Source: Hanleya hanleyi (Eukaryota > Mollusca > Polyplacophora > Lepidopleurida > Hanleyidae). Taken from it: a DNA stretch of 64,000 nucleotides. Positions 10,758 through 22,570 of the stretch are shown piece after piece; position 1 is the first letter of the stretch, and every line of letters starts with the position of its first letter. A program made the translations under genes and the position numbers. The stretch is from the NCBI GenBank assembly GCA_036873755.1, contig JAVTVY010033662.1, positions 89,617 through 153,616 on the forward strand, written 5' to 3'. Below the pieces are notes generated by a model. That model saw only the letters and a list, made by a program, of their open reading frames with translations. It had not been told where the DNA came from and made no database searches.

Positions 10758-11036
10758 ATGGAAAAGCCAGCCAATTCCAAGGCAGACGAGCAATCGTTGA
10801 AGATTGTCGAAAAGGTGCCGGTTCCCACTCGACTCCCCAAACGAGTTACCAAAAGATACCCGCCCATAACTATGGAAATGATAGATGATTTCTTCGGTGT
10901 GGGTTATAGCTCAACCAGGGGAGAGCCCGGAGATCTCCGCTACCATCGCAAGCGATGCCTGACCTGCCTTGAAGGTGTATCCTTTGCCGTATGTGATCTT
11001 TGCACGAGAAGAGAGGAAAAACGAGTGATAGACTAA
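10758..11036 (+). CDS. Small Cys-rich protein (right arm)
   Basis: 92 residues, start MEKPANSKAD. It is nearly identical to the left-arm copy except for scattered changes and the last few residues (REEKRVID), which lie beyond the inverted repeat. Paired cysteines CLTC...CDLC near the C-terminus suggest a small zinc-binding site. The start downstream of TATAAATA is preferred over a longer upstream frame, because that frame would run through the TATA box. Function unknown; the promoter suggests it belongs to the element's non-structural gene set. Confidence 0.55.
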   Translation: MEKPANSKADEQSLKIVEKVPVPTRLPKRVTKRYPPITMEMIDDFFGVGYSSTRGEPGDLRYHRKRCLTCLEGVSFAVCDLCTRREEKRVID

Positions 11037-11039
11037 TGA

Positions 11040-13085
11040 AGAGAACCCAGGGATGGTGTTGCTGAGAAGCTCAAGATAGCAGCGAGAACATAGAATTTGG
11101 CATATTTTCTCGATAAAAACAATCACTATTAATTATTAGGCGGGAGGTGCGGGGGGGGGGGGGGAGGAGGAGTCCGGGAGAAAAATCAGTTCTGGTCGCC
11201 ATCAGAAAACATCAACTTCGCAAATCGGCACAAGATGTTTGTTTAAATGACCATACCCACACTTGGGTACCTATTTGCGTAATGGGGCATACCACTACCT
11301 CAGTCTCAGGTCACATTTACAGACAGCATTCCCACCCGAACGCACATAAGCAGAAGTGACATAAGAAATATCTAAGGTGGTATTTGTCGATGTTCCGATC
11401 ACTTTTCGCTTCTGTGTTATGTCTCGATTTTGTATAGCGACGAAAGAAATGTGCTGGTGATCAGTGGGGTTTCCCTATACGTCATAGCCACATCGTAAAG
11501 GTCATCTTTCGCTATTGGGTTTAGGGACAAGTGGAGTGAGCCTGTTAAACGGAGCATGCGCTGTGGGGAGGTTGTTATAGAAAGTTGCGTTAGCCTTGTG
11601 TTGCTATGACCTGGGCAACAGCGACACAGAATCGTTCCAGCGCGTCCCGGAGTCAAAATAATTTCATCCCTATTGGTGAAAGTAGATACATTACGAAACG
11701 AAGTCAATCCAGGTTGGCAAATCCGTCAAATGAATAATTACCTTAGCTTTTAGCCTATTCTGACGCAAATGCCAAATCATTGCAACTTCCCCCAACTAGC
11801 TTGCTTACGGCAAACTGGTACCTCTCGAGATCACTACTTCGTTGTCCTCAAGACATAAGCTTTACCCTGAAAACTTGTTCCTGGTTCGGCTTGCTATTAC
11901 TTGTTGAACCAGACAGTTTGTTGCAAAGGTATGGACCGGTTCTTCCTCATTACTGCAATTGGTGGTTAATCATTTGAGGTTCACCACAAGTATAATGAGT
12001 AGATACATATATGTAAGTAACTTTGCATATATATTGAGGATTTGGATTCAAGTGTTTGGGTTACTCAAGGAATTTTGAAGGGTCTTATTAAAACATCGGA
12101 AAAGTTTAAGTCGACAAAACGGTTCCTGAAATTGAAACCTTGATCACAAACAATCCGGAAAGTTCATGAAGGAGTGTCTCCAGACAATCAGAAATTCAAC
12201 GTAGCACCAAAAACAAACGGGCTCAATTAACCCCACCCTGCCGTTAGGTGTCGAAGTCCAATCCAAGGTTGGCCTCCTTACATCTGCTCTTAGAGCTTTT
12301 ACTTGTTTTCATATGTCAACATTTTTCATACATCGGTACGATACTACAATTGGCAACCAAAGTTTGGAAGTTTGTGGAACATATTCATTACCCAGTAAAG
12401 TAGGGTTCTTGAGGTAATTCCCTCAACAAAAGGGAGAGCGTAGCACAGCGCGCGGAGAAGCCAGCCGTTCAGGCCCGTCACGGTTTTGGTTGGTTTCTCC
12501 TACCTTCTTCGGAACGAGCTTCCCCAAGTGAGTAGGATGAGAAATTAACTCCACAGGTGAATGGTAGCTACTTTTATGTCTGCTTCCAGAAGCTAGCATA
12601 TTATAACACGAGCATAAAATGTGGTTGCCCTTGTCGGTGAAACTGTAGACGTAACAAGGCTAAACAGAATTGTACGGCTATGACCTACATGAAGAAATGG
12701 CAGACAACGCCATATATTATTTTAGGTCACTCAAGAATAGAGTATGTGACTCATTCACCTAAGTAAGATACTTGTCCAAATAACGGATTCTCGTCATCTT
12801 GAAATCCATTCGTTCTGACGCAGCAAATTTTGTCTTCTTCAACGTCCTTGGGTACGCAAATGTAAATGTAACCATTTAAATTAAACTCTTATTTGTCGCT
12901 CTTGTCAGTTGGAAGTATCCCTAATCATTTGAACGTCAGCTGAGAACGTCTTTAGGATAGGCTTGATTTTATGAACGTAACACAGTAACGTCCACTAACG
13001 CCTAGCTTCATCGAAATGCAGTGACGTCCATCAACCCCCGTCTTTACGCCTTAACGACCTATCGTAACGCCATAGCGCATTTTCT
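11040..13085. other. Intergenic DNA, no recognisable gene
   Basis: It contains a poly-G run near 11150 and several short ORFs without recognisable domains. Stop codons are frequent in all frames. No RNA gene or clear repeat was recognised. Confidence 0.55.
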
Positions 13086-13089
13086 ACCA

Positions 13090-13760
13090 TACAATTACAC
13101 ACACATTATTTGACCATAGACCCTTGACCCTTGATGAAAGTTGTGTCATCATCGGAAGTGCCGTCATCATCGGAAGGGGCGTCAATGTCCGCATGTCCGC
13201 CACTGGGCGGTAGTATCACACCCTCTTCCAAATGACGTCATTGCCGGAAGTGACGTCATCGCACGCATGCGCACGTCTCTGGGGTACACCCTGTGCCTTA
13301 TAGTGCTTTTAGAGGTGACGTCATCACTGGAAGTGACATAACCGCATGCATGTGCGGTAACCTATGTACATCGTTGGAAGTGACATCATTCCAAGAACTC
13401 CGAGCTCCAAGAACACCGAAGTCCATGAGCCCCGAGCTCCATGAACTCCGAGCTCCGAAAGCGAGGCGTGCCAACTCCAATCTTATTGCATTGACGCCCT
13501 AACGCTGGTGAGTGATTGAGCTCGCTCGCTCGCTCACTCACTCACTCACTCACTCACTCACTCACTCGCTCCCTCGCTCACTCACTCACTCGCTCCTTCG
13601 CTCACTCACTAACTCACTCACTGGAGTGACGTCATCGCACTCATGCGCACGTCCCTGGTGGTTCAATCTGTGCCCTATAGGCCGTAGAGTATAGAATACA
13701 CCACGGTGCGAGTATGCCACCAGGGACGTGCGCATGCATGCTATGACGTCACATTCTAAC
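13090..13760. repeat. CRE/ETS-rich low-complexity block with CTCA microsatellite
   Basis: TGACGTCAT occurs repeatedly, with GGAAGTG (CCGGAAGTGACGTCAT at 13244) and CGCATGCGCACG. A CTCA/CTCG tetranucleotide tract spans about 13518-13620. The block resembles the motif-rich Polinton end regions but has no element genes beside it. Confidence 0.65.
13625..13752. repeat. Short foldback
   Basis: GTGACGTCAT...CGCACGTCCCTGGTGG is mirrored by CCACCAGGGACGTGCG...ATGACGTCAC. Arms are about 35-40 bp around a ~45-nt centre. Confidence 0.7.
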
Positions 13761-15305
13761 CCTCCTCAAATTAATCCTAACCCGATACCTCATACCATAA
13801 CTCAAATCCTTCATGATTCCATGCTATAACCCAGAGAAGAGAAACTGAATACTCTAGCAGTCTCCTAGGCAGGGTGGTCCTTAGCCTTTTCCATGGAAAG
13901 GAGTCAGGACATATTGTGAAATATGGAATTTCTTAGCCACCATACAATTGCATAAAGTTCGACTTTTCATTTACCACTTTTATATAATCTGTGTGCATGC
14001 GACCTTAATATATGATGATGTGTTTTGACAAAACTTTTACCGGGATTCTATTTCATGACCCTAGGTTATTGTGTACATTTGCGAACACAGCTATTTGTGA
14101 GAAACAGTTATATAAATTTCAATCTATATGGTTTAACATTGCATAGTTGTGTAACCGCACTGGAATTGTACTGAATTCTCCTGAATTTGATGTGCGTGTT
14201 TAGATAATGAGACAGATAGCCTAACAGGAAGCTTAAACTGCACTGAAGGTTTGACAAGTTAGTTCGAGTTAACTTGACCCTGTAATATACTAGCATTGTA
14301 TAAAAAGAGATGACAGGCAGCCTAATTCACGATCATGTCTCGATGATAGATGTACTATCTCCAGTTTTGAAAGACATTTACAAAATGGTCTGATGTTAGT
14401 GAAGCTGTGTTGGTCTGCCTGCTAAATAACGCCGATCATTCCTAAAGTTAGGTGGGATGAATTTACAATAAATCGGCTTAATATTCAGCAGACATGGACT
14501 CCGTCGTTGTTGTATCCGGTCTCCTTTAAAGAGGCTATCAAGTCTTCGAAAAATCTCGTAAGCCGAAACTGGAATCTATTATCTAGGTTTTATGGAGACC
14601 ATCACCCGAGTCAACAGACGACCATGCGTTACAACATCTTAAGATCGCGCACAAGCCCTTGTCGTCTTGAAGACCGAAAATTCCATAATATAGATGATCC
14701 TTGAGTACTGACACCATTAACGCATGTTACACGAGAAGAACCTGGCGAGGGGCAAGTTTTGATAGTTCCGATCAAAGTCTATATTCCGAATCATAACAGC
14801 CAATTTTACGAGTAAGACAATGTTGCCTTTGAAATGCTTGTGTGGTTTGTCAGGGTATTTTGATAGATCAAGTGTAAAAGTTTATGCTTGAAGGTGAAGA
14901 TTCTTATATGCTCGGCATATATATCGGAGATCCCGGGAAATCGAAACCTATATTTTCCGGTAACCTTTTCGTCAATTAAACACAATCAAACTCGGATGCA
15001 TATTGACTGAGTTATCAGATATTCATTAGGATTTTCGACGAATACACTCGAGATTCCCGGGCTATAGGCCGACCGGAAATTTATACTTATGTAAACTCGT
15101 CAACTCCGCATATGTTGCCATCAGAACCTGTTGGGTATATGGGCCTGTTCGGATTCTCAGTAGCCTAACCTAAAATGTGATAGATATGCCCTGGCATCTT
15201 ATACGAGTGTGTATGGTTCCCTTGAAATGTTGATCAGTTTCATGCGATATTAATTATAAGCTGAGAAGTTAAATTAATTTTTTAATTGAAATGGATGTTT
15301 TATGG
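13761..15305. other. Intergenic DNA, no recognisable gene
   Basis: AT-rich unique-looking DNA. No domain-bearing ORF, RNA gene or clear repeat was recognised. Confidence 0.55.
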
Positions 15306-16163
15306 TAACATACGGCTGCATGCAATGATCCAACATTAGGGATATATGGTCCATCTGATTATCGGTGAACATTCTAGAGGCCTCATGTGAAAAAGACAAC
15401 AAAGTTTAAACCCACACTGACAAGTGGGATATCTACGACGAATCCATGTCTGCTTACATTTGCTGAAGTACATAGCAAGGAAATGAAGAGCAAAGTTGAT
15501 GTAAATGGATATGCGTCCTGCACAACATCTTTCGTTCCCTATGGACTGCTAACGTCGCAGCTCTCATTAATGCAAATATTAATATAAATGTAATGTAATG
15601 TTAATCTAACATCTATAAAACTCATTGTCGCCGAGGCCACAGCTATGCCCAACCCTGTACTCCGGCACACGCCGTGGCATATAAAGAGCCCAGTTCAAGT
15701 ATTACCGGCTGTTCCATCTGCTCTTAGATGGCCAATCACAGCGGCTGTATTGTCTAGTCCTTTTGCAGCCGACACACTTGGCTACTCGAACTGCGCGCAC
15801 CGCATTTTTAACGAAAAATGGAGGAAAAGCCGATGCGGACTATATGTGACAGATTCAATGTTCAGTTTACTGGATCACCAGAAATTAGCTATAGCTTCCA
15901 TCTTGAGAAAGAAAGATGTTCGCTTACGATATTTATTTTGAAAATAGGCTTATGGATCAAGCAAGTGATCGATAAAATATATTTTTGGGGAAAGCTTATA
16001 GGAACACGCCGAAATTGTTGAATTTGTGGAGGAATTTGTTAAATGTGAAAAAAATCTGTAAAAACGGAACGAAATGCACATTACCAATCTTCGATGAGAA
16101 GTACAAATAGATGCATCGATGAAAAATAACGAAAACAAATGTTAGAGGGAAAAAGAAAACATT

Positions 16164-16235
16164 AGGTTCTACCAAGATTTGAACTCAGATCGCTGGATTC
16201 AGAGTCCAGCCTGCTAACCATTGCATCACGAAACG
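16164..16235 (-). tRNA. Degenerate tRNA-Gln(CUG)-like sequence, copy A
   Basis: On the minus strand, the anticodon arm CTGGA-CTCTGAA-TCCAG (anticodon CTG) and a T arm with loop TTCAAAT are well formed. The D arm resembles TGGTTAGCA. The acceptor stem pairs poorly (5' CGTTTCG against 3' TAGAACC), so this is a pseudo-tRNA or tRNA-derived head rather than a working gene. An identical copy lies at 23429-23500. Confidence 0.5.
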
Positions 16236-16499
16236 TGTTTAACTTCCTGGACAGAACGAGCACTTTTCTCCTGAAGTCCGCTTCGGTGGGACATATGTGC
16301 TGCCATGTGATAGGTCACATGAATCTTCTCGCTCATAAATATTTATCACATACTACGCTTGCTTCCATTACAAACTAGAGGCATTGAGGTAGCATGTCTC
16401 TGGTGGAGCGAGAATGATTAAACTGGGCCGCCCAATGTTATCTCAACGATATTCTCAGACGAATTAAACTATCCAGCCTTTTCTAGATCTGTCATACTT

Positions 16500-19008
16500 A
16501 ATTACAAGCGTCTGGTCCGTCATTCATAATCCAGCCGTCGTCCATTAGAGAATATCCGCGTCCATAATCCAAAGACCTATTCCATATTCCATATAACAGT
16601 ATTAGCACCAAATTCAAAAAGACAATCATAGTATACATAAACATAGGCTTGTTTCCTGCAAGAGAGAAGCGGTCAACAGTTTTCAATGATGCCGGCAAGA
16701 CATCATGATGTTCCAAAAATATCAAATCCGTATCGCTGATCAGTATTCTTAATCCATAATATTCGTTGTAAAGTCGTCATCTAAAGAATGATGTATCTCA
16801 GTCACGCTTTGATTGTGACTGTTCATATGAGTACCATGAGGATCTTGAAGTACATGGGTTCATACGGCCCCTAGCCCCGGGTTAAGCGGAATTAGACACA
16901 AGTTACGAAACGTAGCGCCATAGATCTTGCACGCTACGTTCGTATTTTGCTATCAGCATGCGATATGTATCGCCAAATTTGAGAAACTTTGAGTGGAGGC
17001 GCTTGGTGGAATAGCCCTGTTTTATAAGTTTCTGCAACAATGTTTTGTGACGTTGATTAAAATCGTCACATTTAACACAGGATCTAGCATATGCTACTAA
17101 GCGAGATATGTATACGCCATATGCAGGCCCCACTGGAATATTACGGTCCAGAAAGGGATAGTTTACGGTGTCGAAATTGTAATCATCTCTTTTGTCATAA
17201 AGTCGACGAGAGAGAATGCCCGCTTCATTTTTATAGAGATAGAGATCTAAATATGGTGTGCCTGTAGGGCTATCTGTAGTTTCCTTCAAATCCAGTGAAG
17301 GTGGATATATATCCTTCACTGCGCATCATTTATATAGCGATTATCCACAGCGAGAAGATCGTCTATATAGCGTTTGGTGAATGAGACGGAACGGGCTTTG
17401 AATGGATCGGTTTTTGAAAGCGCCTGCATATAGTCATATTAATAAGAGAACAGATACAGGTCAGCCAACAGGGGTGCACAATTAGTACCCATTGGAATAC
17501 CTATATGCTGCTGATATATTGTGTTGCCAAATTTCACATAGATATTTTTAATGAGAAATTCAAGCAACTCTATAAACAAAGAAACATCCCATGAATGATA
17601 TCTCTTGTTTGTAGTCGAGCTAAAGAATGCTTTATAGCTTCCGACATTAATATATCTACGATCAGTTTTCTTGAACACAGATACTATTAATGAACTTATA
17701 CGGTGAATAAGGTCCTGATGAGGGATTGTAGTATAGAGAGTCGAGAAATCCCATGTTGATACATGTTTTTACGGTATGTGACCTTTAGCATCAAGTTCTT
17801 CCGTAAGACATTTTGAGTTTTTCAATATCCACATACATCCAACGCCAGAGTTCTTAGAAATAGTGGCGCAATACCTTTCCCAAAATGCTTTTACCTCCTG
17901 AAGGGCCCTCGTCAATAGGGTTGAAAGAAGCTTGGTGGTGCAGCTTCTAGAACCAGCTATGAATCTAGCTTTGTATGGTGATTTATGCATTTTGGGAGTC
18001 CAGTATAGTTTTGGTATGTCGTTATGATTGGTTGGAAGACAAATACCTCTTTCCCTGAGAAACTTTTTGTGATTGTTAAATAAATCTTCCAGAGTAAATG
18101 CAGTTTGGGAGTAAGTAGACGTATTTGATGAAGATATGTCTACACTCAATTCTTTAACCAGCACCTGGTAATAGTAATATTTACATATGAATATTATATT
18201 ATTCGGAGCTTTGTCTGCTGGGACTATGACGAATTTACTCTGGAGATTTGCTAGAACTTCTTGCGAATTGAGGTTTCTCAGTACTTGTTTTGCTTGGGGA
18301 AGAGTACTTCTGTCAATATGGCGGATTGTTTCAACGACCTTGCTCTTGGTGAGGTCCAGCCAATCAGCGAGTACTGTAGGTTCAACTTTTTCTCGCTTAG
18401 ACCAATCAATAACGTACTGTTCCAATGCAGACAGGACTATCTTCTGGTCGGCTTCAGATTTATTCTTCTTGGCTCTCTATATTTAGGTCCTTTCATCAGG
18501 AATAATTTCAGATCCTTATCACTCACCACATCAAGGTCACCAGTCACAATATGTTTGCATGGTGTATAGATAAAGTTCGACGATTCACAATCACAACTAT
18601 AGCCTCCTGACGTGTATAAGTTCCAGCCAATCTCCTTGACAGCATTGGAGTAATTGAATATTTTGATGGCTATAGATTTAGTATACTTATATGAAATGCA
18701 AGAAGGTTCTGTGAACTTAAAATAGTTTGGTACAGCGTACAGTCCTTTATCTAAGTAGTTGAGTTTCAAGAAAAGCCGATCTTGACATGTTTCGATTATG
18801 TTCATTGGACGATACAACCGAAAATACTCTATATCTTGACATACTTTACTGATTTTTGGTGGTATTATATTTCCTGAAGACGCAGATTGTTGTATATCTC
18901 TGGATATTTGATTTAAAGCTCTCAGAGGTAACGCATACAGAACTGTACGTAAGCTATGTATACTATTGGGTGTGTTAGTTAAACCCACTAAGTAATTTAA
19001 AGTGATAC
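16500..19008 (-). mobile_element. Naiad-type Penelope-like element, copy A (5'-truncated)
   Basis: The minus-strand element keeps the CxC linker, the reverse transcriptase and the 3' region. It is cut off at its 5' side at about 19008, so the N-terminal GIY-YIG endonuclease is missing. Compared with copy B it lacks about 45 nt of coding sequence near 18750 and has its own frameshifts. The 3' boundary at about 16500 is set by comparison with the copy inside the integrase gene (28.85 kb). Confidence 0.85.
16903..18988 (-). pseudogene. Naiad reverse transcriptase (CxC linker plus RT), copy A
   Basis: Fragments in order on the minus strand are: linker with CDC motif and CKH (18437-18988), RT fingers with PKLYWTPKMHKSPYKARF (17769-18425), RT with GIPMGTNCAPLLADLYLFSY (17439-17678), a YIDD active-site stretch, and the RT thumb-side region with YLDLYLYKNEAG and KRDDYNFDTVNYPFL (16903-17319). 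Breaks include a TAA just after LYLFSY and a frameshift before KDIYPPSLD, both shared with copy B, plus private indels. The endonuclease lies upstream of RT in copy B, the permuted order described for Naiad/Chlamys PLEs. The copy is non-functional. Confidence 0.88.
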
Positions 19009-19189
19009 TTAATGTACCTTTGAGTCATCAGAGCTACGGTTGATCGGTTAATATGTTGATATGCCCTGTGAAATATGAATAATAGGATTATTGTCAAATT
19101 TGTAAAAAATAAAAAAAATGGATTCGACATTCTCTATCGTAGGTAATGATAACCCCAACGCAGAAATTAAATATTCTCCCCGAGGATTG

Positions 19190-19285
19190 AATTACTACAC
19201 ATATAAGGGAAGTGGGAAGACGTGCCGACATACTGACAGAGTCAGATGACTTCACGGTATAGTCTTCTGGTTAATCTATTCTAAA
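19190..19285 (+). repeat. ~92-bp short repeat, copy 1
   Basis: ACATATAAGGGAAGTGGGAAG through AGTCTTCTGGTTAA...ATTCTAAA is shared with 32853-32944, where it interrupts the penton gene. The flanks differ, so it behaves as a short mobile or dispersed unit. Confidence 0.7.
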
Positions 19286-19289
19286 AACA

Positions 19290-21446
19290 CTCGCATCTCA
19301 GTCATGAAAGCCAAGAAAACAGAGCAGCACAAGCTGTATAGTGTTTCAGTCATTTTCAGTCATTTTAATGTATAATCAGAGTAAACCACTTCAATCCAAG
19401 ATATTTTTTTATACATTTATCCTGACTGCCTTTATAAAACATACCCAAATACCGGCTGATGATGGATTTGTTCTTAAAAATCCAAATCAATTAGGCAGAA
19501 TGGATTTGCTATTTTAAATCCAATTCATTTAAGCATAATTTTCGATGAAGCAGAATTCAAGTAAACGGGTTCCGCTGTCAACAATATCCCAAATTTCTCA
19601 TCCATCGTTTGTGTTATGGTATTGTGTACGACTGTTTTGATAGATCGATAATGGATATGTTTCAGTTACTTAAATAATCATTCAAACAGTATGTAACATT
19701 GGCGTACAAAAACCATCGCAACAACATGTTGGTCAACTGATTAGTTCACGAGAAACATGATCGAAGACATTCCGAACAAAGTTGAAGGATGTCTCAAATT
19801 TTTGGCTGACTTGTTTTACATATGAAGCCGATACATTGCAGTGATTAGTCTTGATAACAATACAAGATAATATTATTAGAACAGCCGAGTGGTGTGTGCT
19901 CATAGAGTACAAAATAATTTTCTACCCGGTTTGACATCAAATAATGCAGGGCATGGTGTTAGATGGAAAGTGAGATTCAATGAACATTTACAGTAAGTAT
20001 GATTCGCTGGATTTTCACGAGCCAATGAAAATCCAGGACTTCGTTTTGAAAATTTGAATTGACCAATGAAGTGCTGTAAAACTAGAAGATATCCCATGAT
20101 GCACTTGCGTTTCTATGAAACTCCATTCTGGCACAATCCATACATGCTGGACCGGGAGCATAACCGCGCTCAATCTAGGTAAACCAAGATGGTAAATCAA
20201 GGTATACCATCTGGACGTAACGCTATGAAAACTTCGTGCGAAATATTTGCCGATATTCTACGAGATCCCATAATAAGCCAATCTCGACAATTTCTGCCTT
20301 TTCTCTCTGACAATGATTGACGTTTAGTTCACGGAAATTAATATCTTCGCGCAGCACAATCTTTTGATATTTTCTATCCCTACCAAAGCCAGACTTTTCG
20401 GCGGGAGTAAACTCTTTCATATTTTCGGTTTATCACGCACACCGCCTGGAAATGATGCCATATTTGGATGATGTTTCACGATAATGTTTATATATTAGTC
20501 CACGTGATAACGTGTGTAATTACTGTTTTACCCAGCTAGCCACCTGATTGGCTAACAAATGTAGCTTTAAATTCGCATGGGATTTACATAGCGCTGCAGC
20601 CAGATATAGTATTTCGTGATATTGTATCGGAGTTTACTGAGATCGAACCGCGCTATTCCTGTGGACATCTTGAACGACATGACCACACGGTCCCTAAGCT
20701 GTAACTGACACAAAGTACATTCTTTTGTGGATTGTGCAGTGTGGCGTTCGTCTGTTGGTTACAGATATAACGATTACCGCCTACGAGGTCTGACTGCTGA
20801 AGTATGTTTATCTCTATTTCAACTTTCCCCTTCGTGAAGGCAATTAGGAACTGTTTTCTAAAATGAATTGAAAAGAATGTTTAAACATTGAATATTCTAA
20901 ACGGACTTTCCGTGGCTCAACATAACAACTTGCTAGTTATGCAATTTATACATGGGCATTTGCTTTTTCTTCATCATAAATAAGATGACATAACGATACA
21001 GCTACCACGCTGTATTTTGTTGTCAACAAAATATCCTTTATGTCCTCAATATGTTTGTCTAAGCCACAAAGAAGGAGACAAACAAGGTTGAGGCCAGACT
21101 GGAATTCTCCGGAGATAGATATTTATATAACCTTGAAATAATTAGGAATGGTAAGACAGCGGTGTCTCATTTATATATATATATAAGAGTTTGTGATGCA
21201 TTGTGTTCTAGTGACATTTAGCGTCAAACCAGACCGATGTAATTTCCATTAAATTTGCATTGTCTACACAACAGTGATAAGCTGACGTCAGCTCATGAGA
21301 GACAAAGACGGGGAGAATAAGGGGTGCAGCGGGTGGCTGTATCATCAGAACAGGACGATATATCTTCGGAGGATAGAATTCGGCTAACTTCTATTAATAT
21401 ATCAGTAAATAAATCACCTTCAGTGTAGCGACTCTATAGTTGCAGA
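19290..21446. other. Intergenic DNA, no recognisable gene
   Basis: AT-rich unique-looking DNA between the two Naiad copies. Small minus-strand ORFs at 19.9-20.4 kb have no recognisable domain. Confidence 0.5.
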
Positions 21447-21731
21447 ATGAGCACTTTCCTGTATCTGATATGTGAAATCGTCCTTGTCGCAACCCTAAGT
21501 AATGCTGTTTTAATGCAGTCGCAACAGTTGAGGCCAGAAGCAAATGGAACAGCTCTCGATTGTCAGATTAAGTGTTTAAAGGACGAAGAATGCATGCCTT
21601 TCTTTCATAACCACAATAGTGGAACCAGTCAGACGCATGATGTGGTCTTCTTCAACCAAAATGGCGGCCTGTTGTCTCCGGGAAGTCAATATTATAGACA
21701 ACTTCAATGTATGTATTACTCAACAGTATGA
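21447..21731 (+). CDS. Secreted Cys-containing protein, probable first exon
   Basis: The frame starts with a good signal peptide (basic-free Met, hydrophobic core FLYLICEIVLVATLSNAV, then Gln/Ser-rich). A short segment follows with four cysteines (CQIKC...EEC...QC), reminiscent of the start of a PAN/apple-type domain. A potential splice donor (CAATGTATGT) lies at about 21707-21716, just before the frame ends, so the last residues shown by the open frame may be intronic. No second exon is recognised before copy B at 22.6 kb. It could be a host gene start or a fragment; the family call is tentative. Confidence 0.4.
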   Translation: MSTFLYLICEIVLVATLSNAVLMQSQQLRPEANGTALDCQIKCLKDEECMPFFHNHNSGTSQTHDVVFFNQNGGLLSPGSQYYRQLQCMYYSTV

Positions 21732-22570
21732 TTAATAAATTATTAATTAGTTTGAGAGAATATACACGGTTTCGGTGCATAAATGACAGACCGCCTCTAA
21801 ATCTGGCTGTGGGGAGTGGCGGGAAGCGGGAGGGAGGAACGGTCGGTGGAAGGGAGAGGATGGTATGGGTATAGGGATGAGGACAGGACAATGGACCTGA
21901 ACGTTCTCGCGTGGAGACGAAGTTCGTACTAGTACGGTATGTATTGAAGAATAATAATTTTTCTTTCTGTAACGTAATGGTACTCACAGCTCCCAAAGCT
22001 ACACAAAAAGAGTTATGGCTAACGCATACAACGCCCAATAAAATGACCATTATAGTGCCATTTATGTCAGTATAGAATATATTTGAATTTCGAACTAAAC
22101 TTAGAAAGAGCGCGACAATGTAAAAGGTGAAGTAAAAAGGAAAGTTTTTTTACATTGTCTCGTTTATTGTTGAAGTAGAGTTGTTTACCCAAGATTTGTC
22201 GCCCCTAGCGCTCACTCTGCTATGGAACACGGAACACAACCAACCTGTAACAATCTGGGTCATCTATACGCGGTAAGACTGACCCTGGGATCGTGTGTAT
22301 CCATTTTCAGCCTACTTTCGGCAACTATATAAGGGAATTCCCCGAAATCAACACCACGTGAAGTAGTCAGCCAATCAGTTAAATTCTATTGACGTAACCC
22401 GCCATTGTTGAGTCATGTGCTGTCCTACTTGTTCAAAATTACAGATCTACAACACCTCTTGAACGATACGGAAGTTATTAATATCTGTATCTTTTGTAAG
22501 CTCAGACAATATATGTTTCAGAAGTAGTATGAAAAACATGTAATTGATCAGATTTCTGTTCTCCGCCGGA
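21732..22570. other. Intergenic DNA, no recognisable gene
   Basis: It may contain intron or flank of the preceding exon. The minus-strand ORF at 21.65-22.05 kb shows no recognisable domain. Confidence 0.5.

Larger units (their letters stand above)
7694..11020. repeat. 3.3-kb inverted repeat with gene-bearing arms
   Basis: The left arm (about 7694-9350) is the reverse complement of the right arm (about 9386-11020), joined by a ~35-nt centre (GCGCAATTTTTATCCGG). Both arms hold, from the centre outward, a motif block with AGAGCTC repeats and CACGTGA, CAC/GTG and CA/TG microsatellites, a two-finger C2H2 gene and a Cys-rich gene. Single-base differences, microsatellite length changes and a frameshift show the arms have diverged slightly. 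Beyond about 7694 and 11020 the flanks differ. Confidence 0.9.
15306..19008. repeat. Direct repeat copy A (Naiad 3' portion plus 1.2-kb flank)
   Basis: From TAACATACGGCTGCATGC (15306) to about 19008, the sequence repeats almost base for base at 22571-26317, an offset of 7264-7265. The first 1.2 kb is not part of the Naiad body, because the third copy at 28.85 kb starts only at the equivalent of about 16500. It nevertheless travels with the element in both copies. Confidence 0.92.

Noticed and set aside
16164..16235. Functional tRNA-Gln gene
   Set aside because: The acceptor stem is badly mispaired, and the copy is carried in a duplicated transposon flank.
16903..18988. In-frame TGA in the Naiad RT as selenocysteine, since some Naiads are reported as selenoproteins
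   Set aside because: The TGA after NDAQ is out of frame with the following KDIYPPSLD segment, so it reflects a one-base indel. The other shared stop is TAA.
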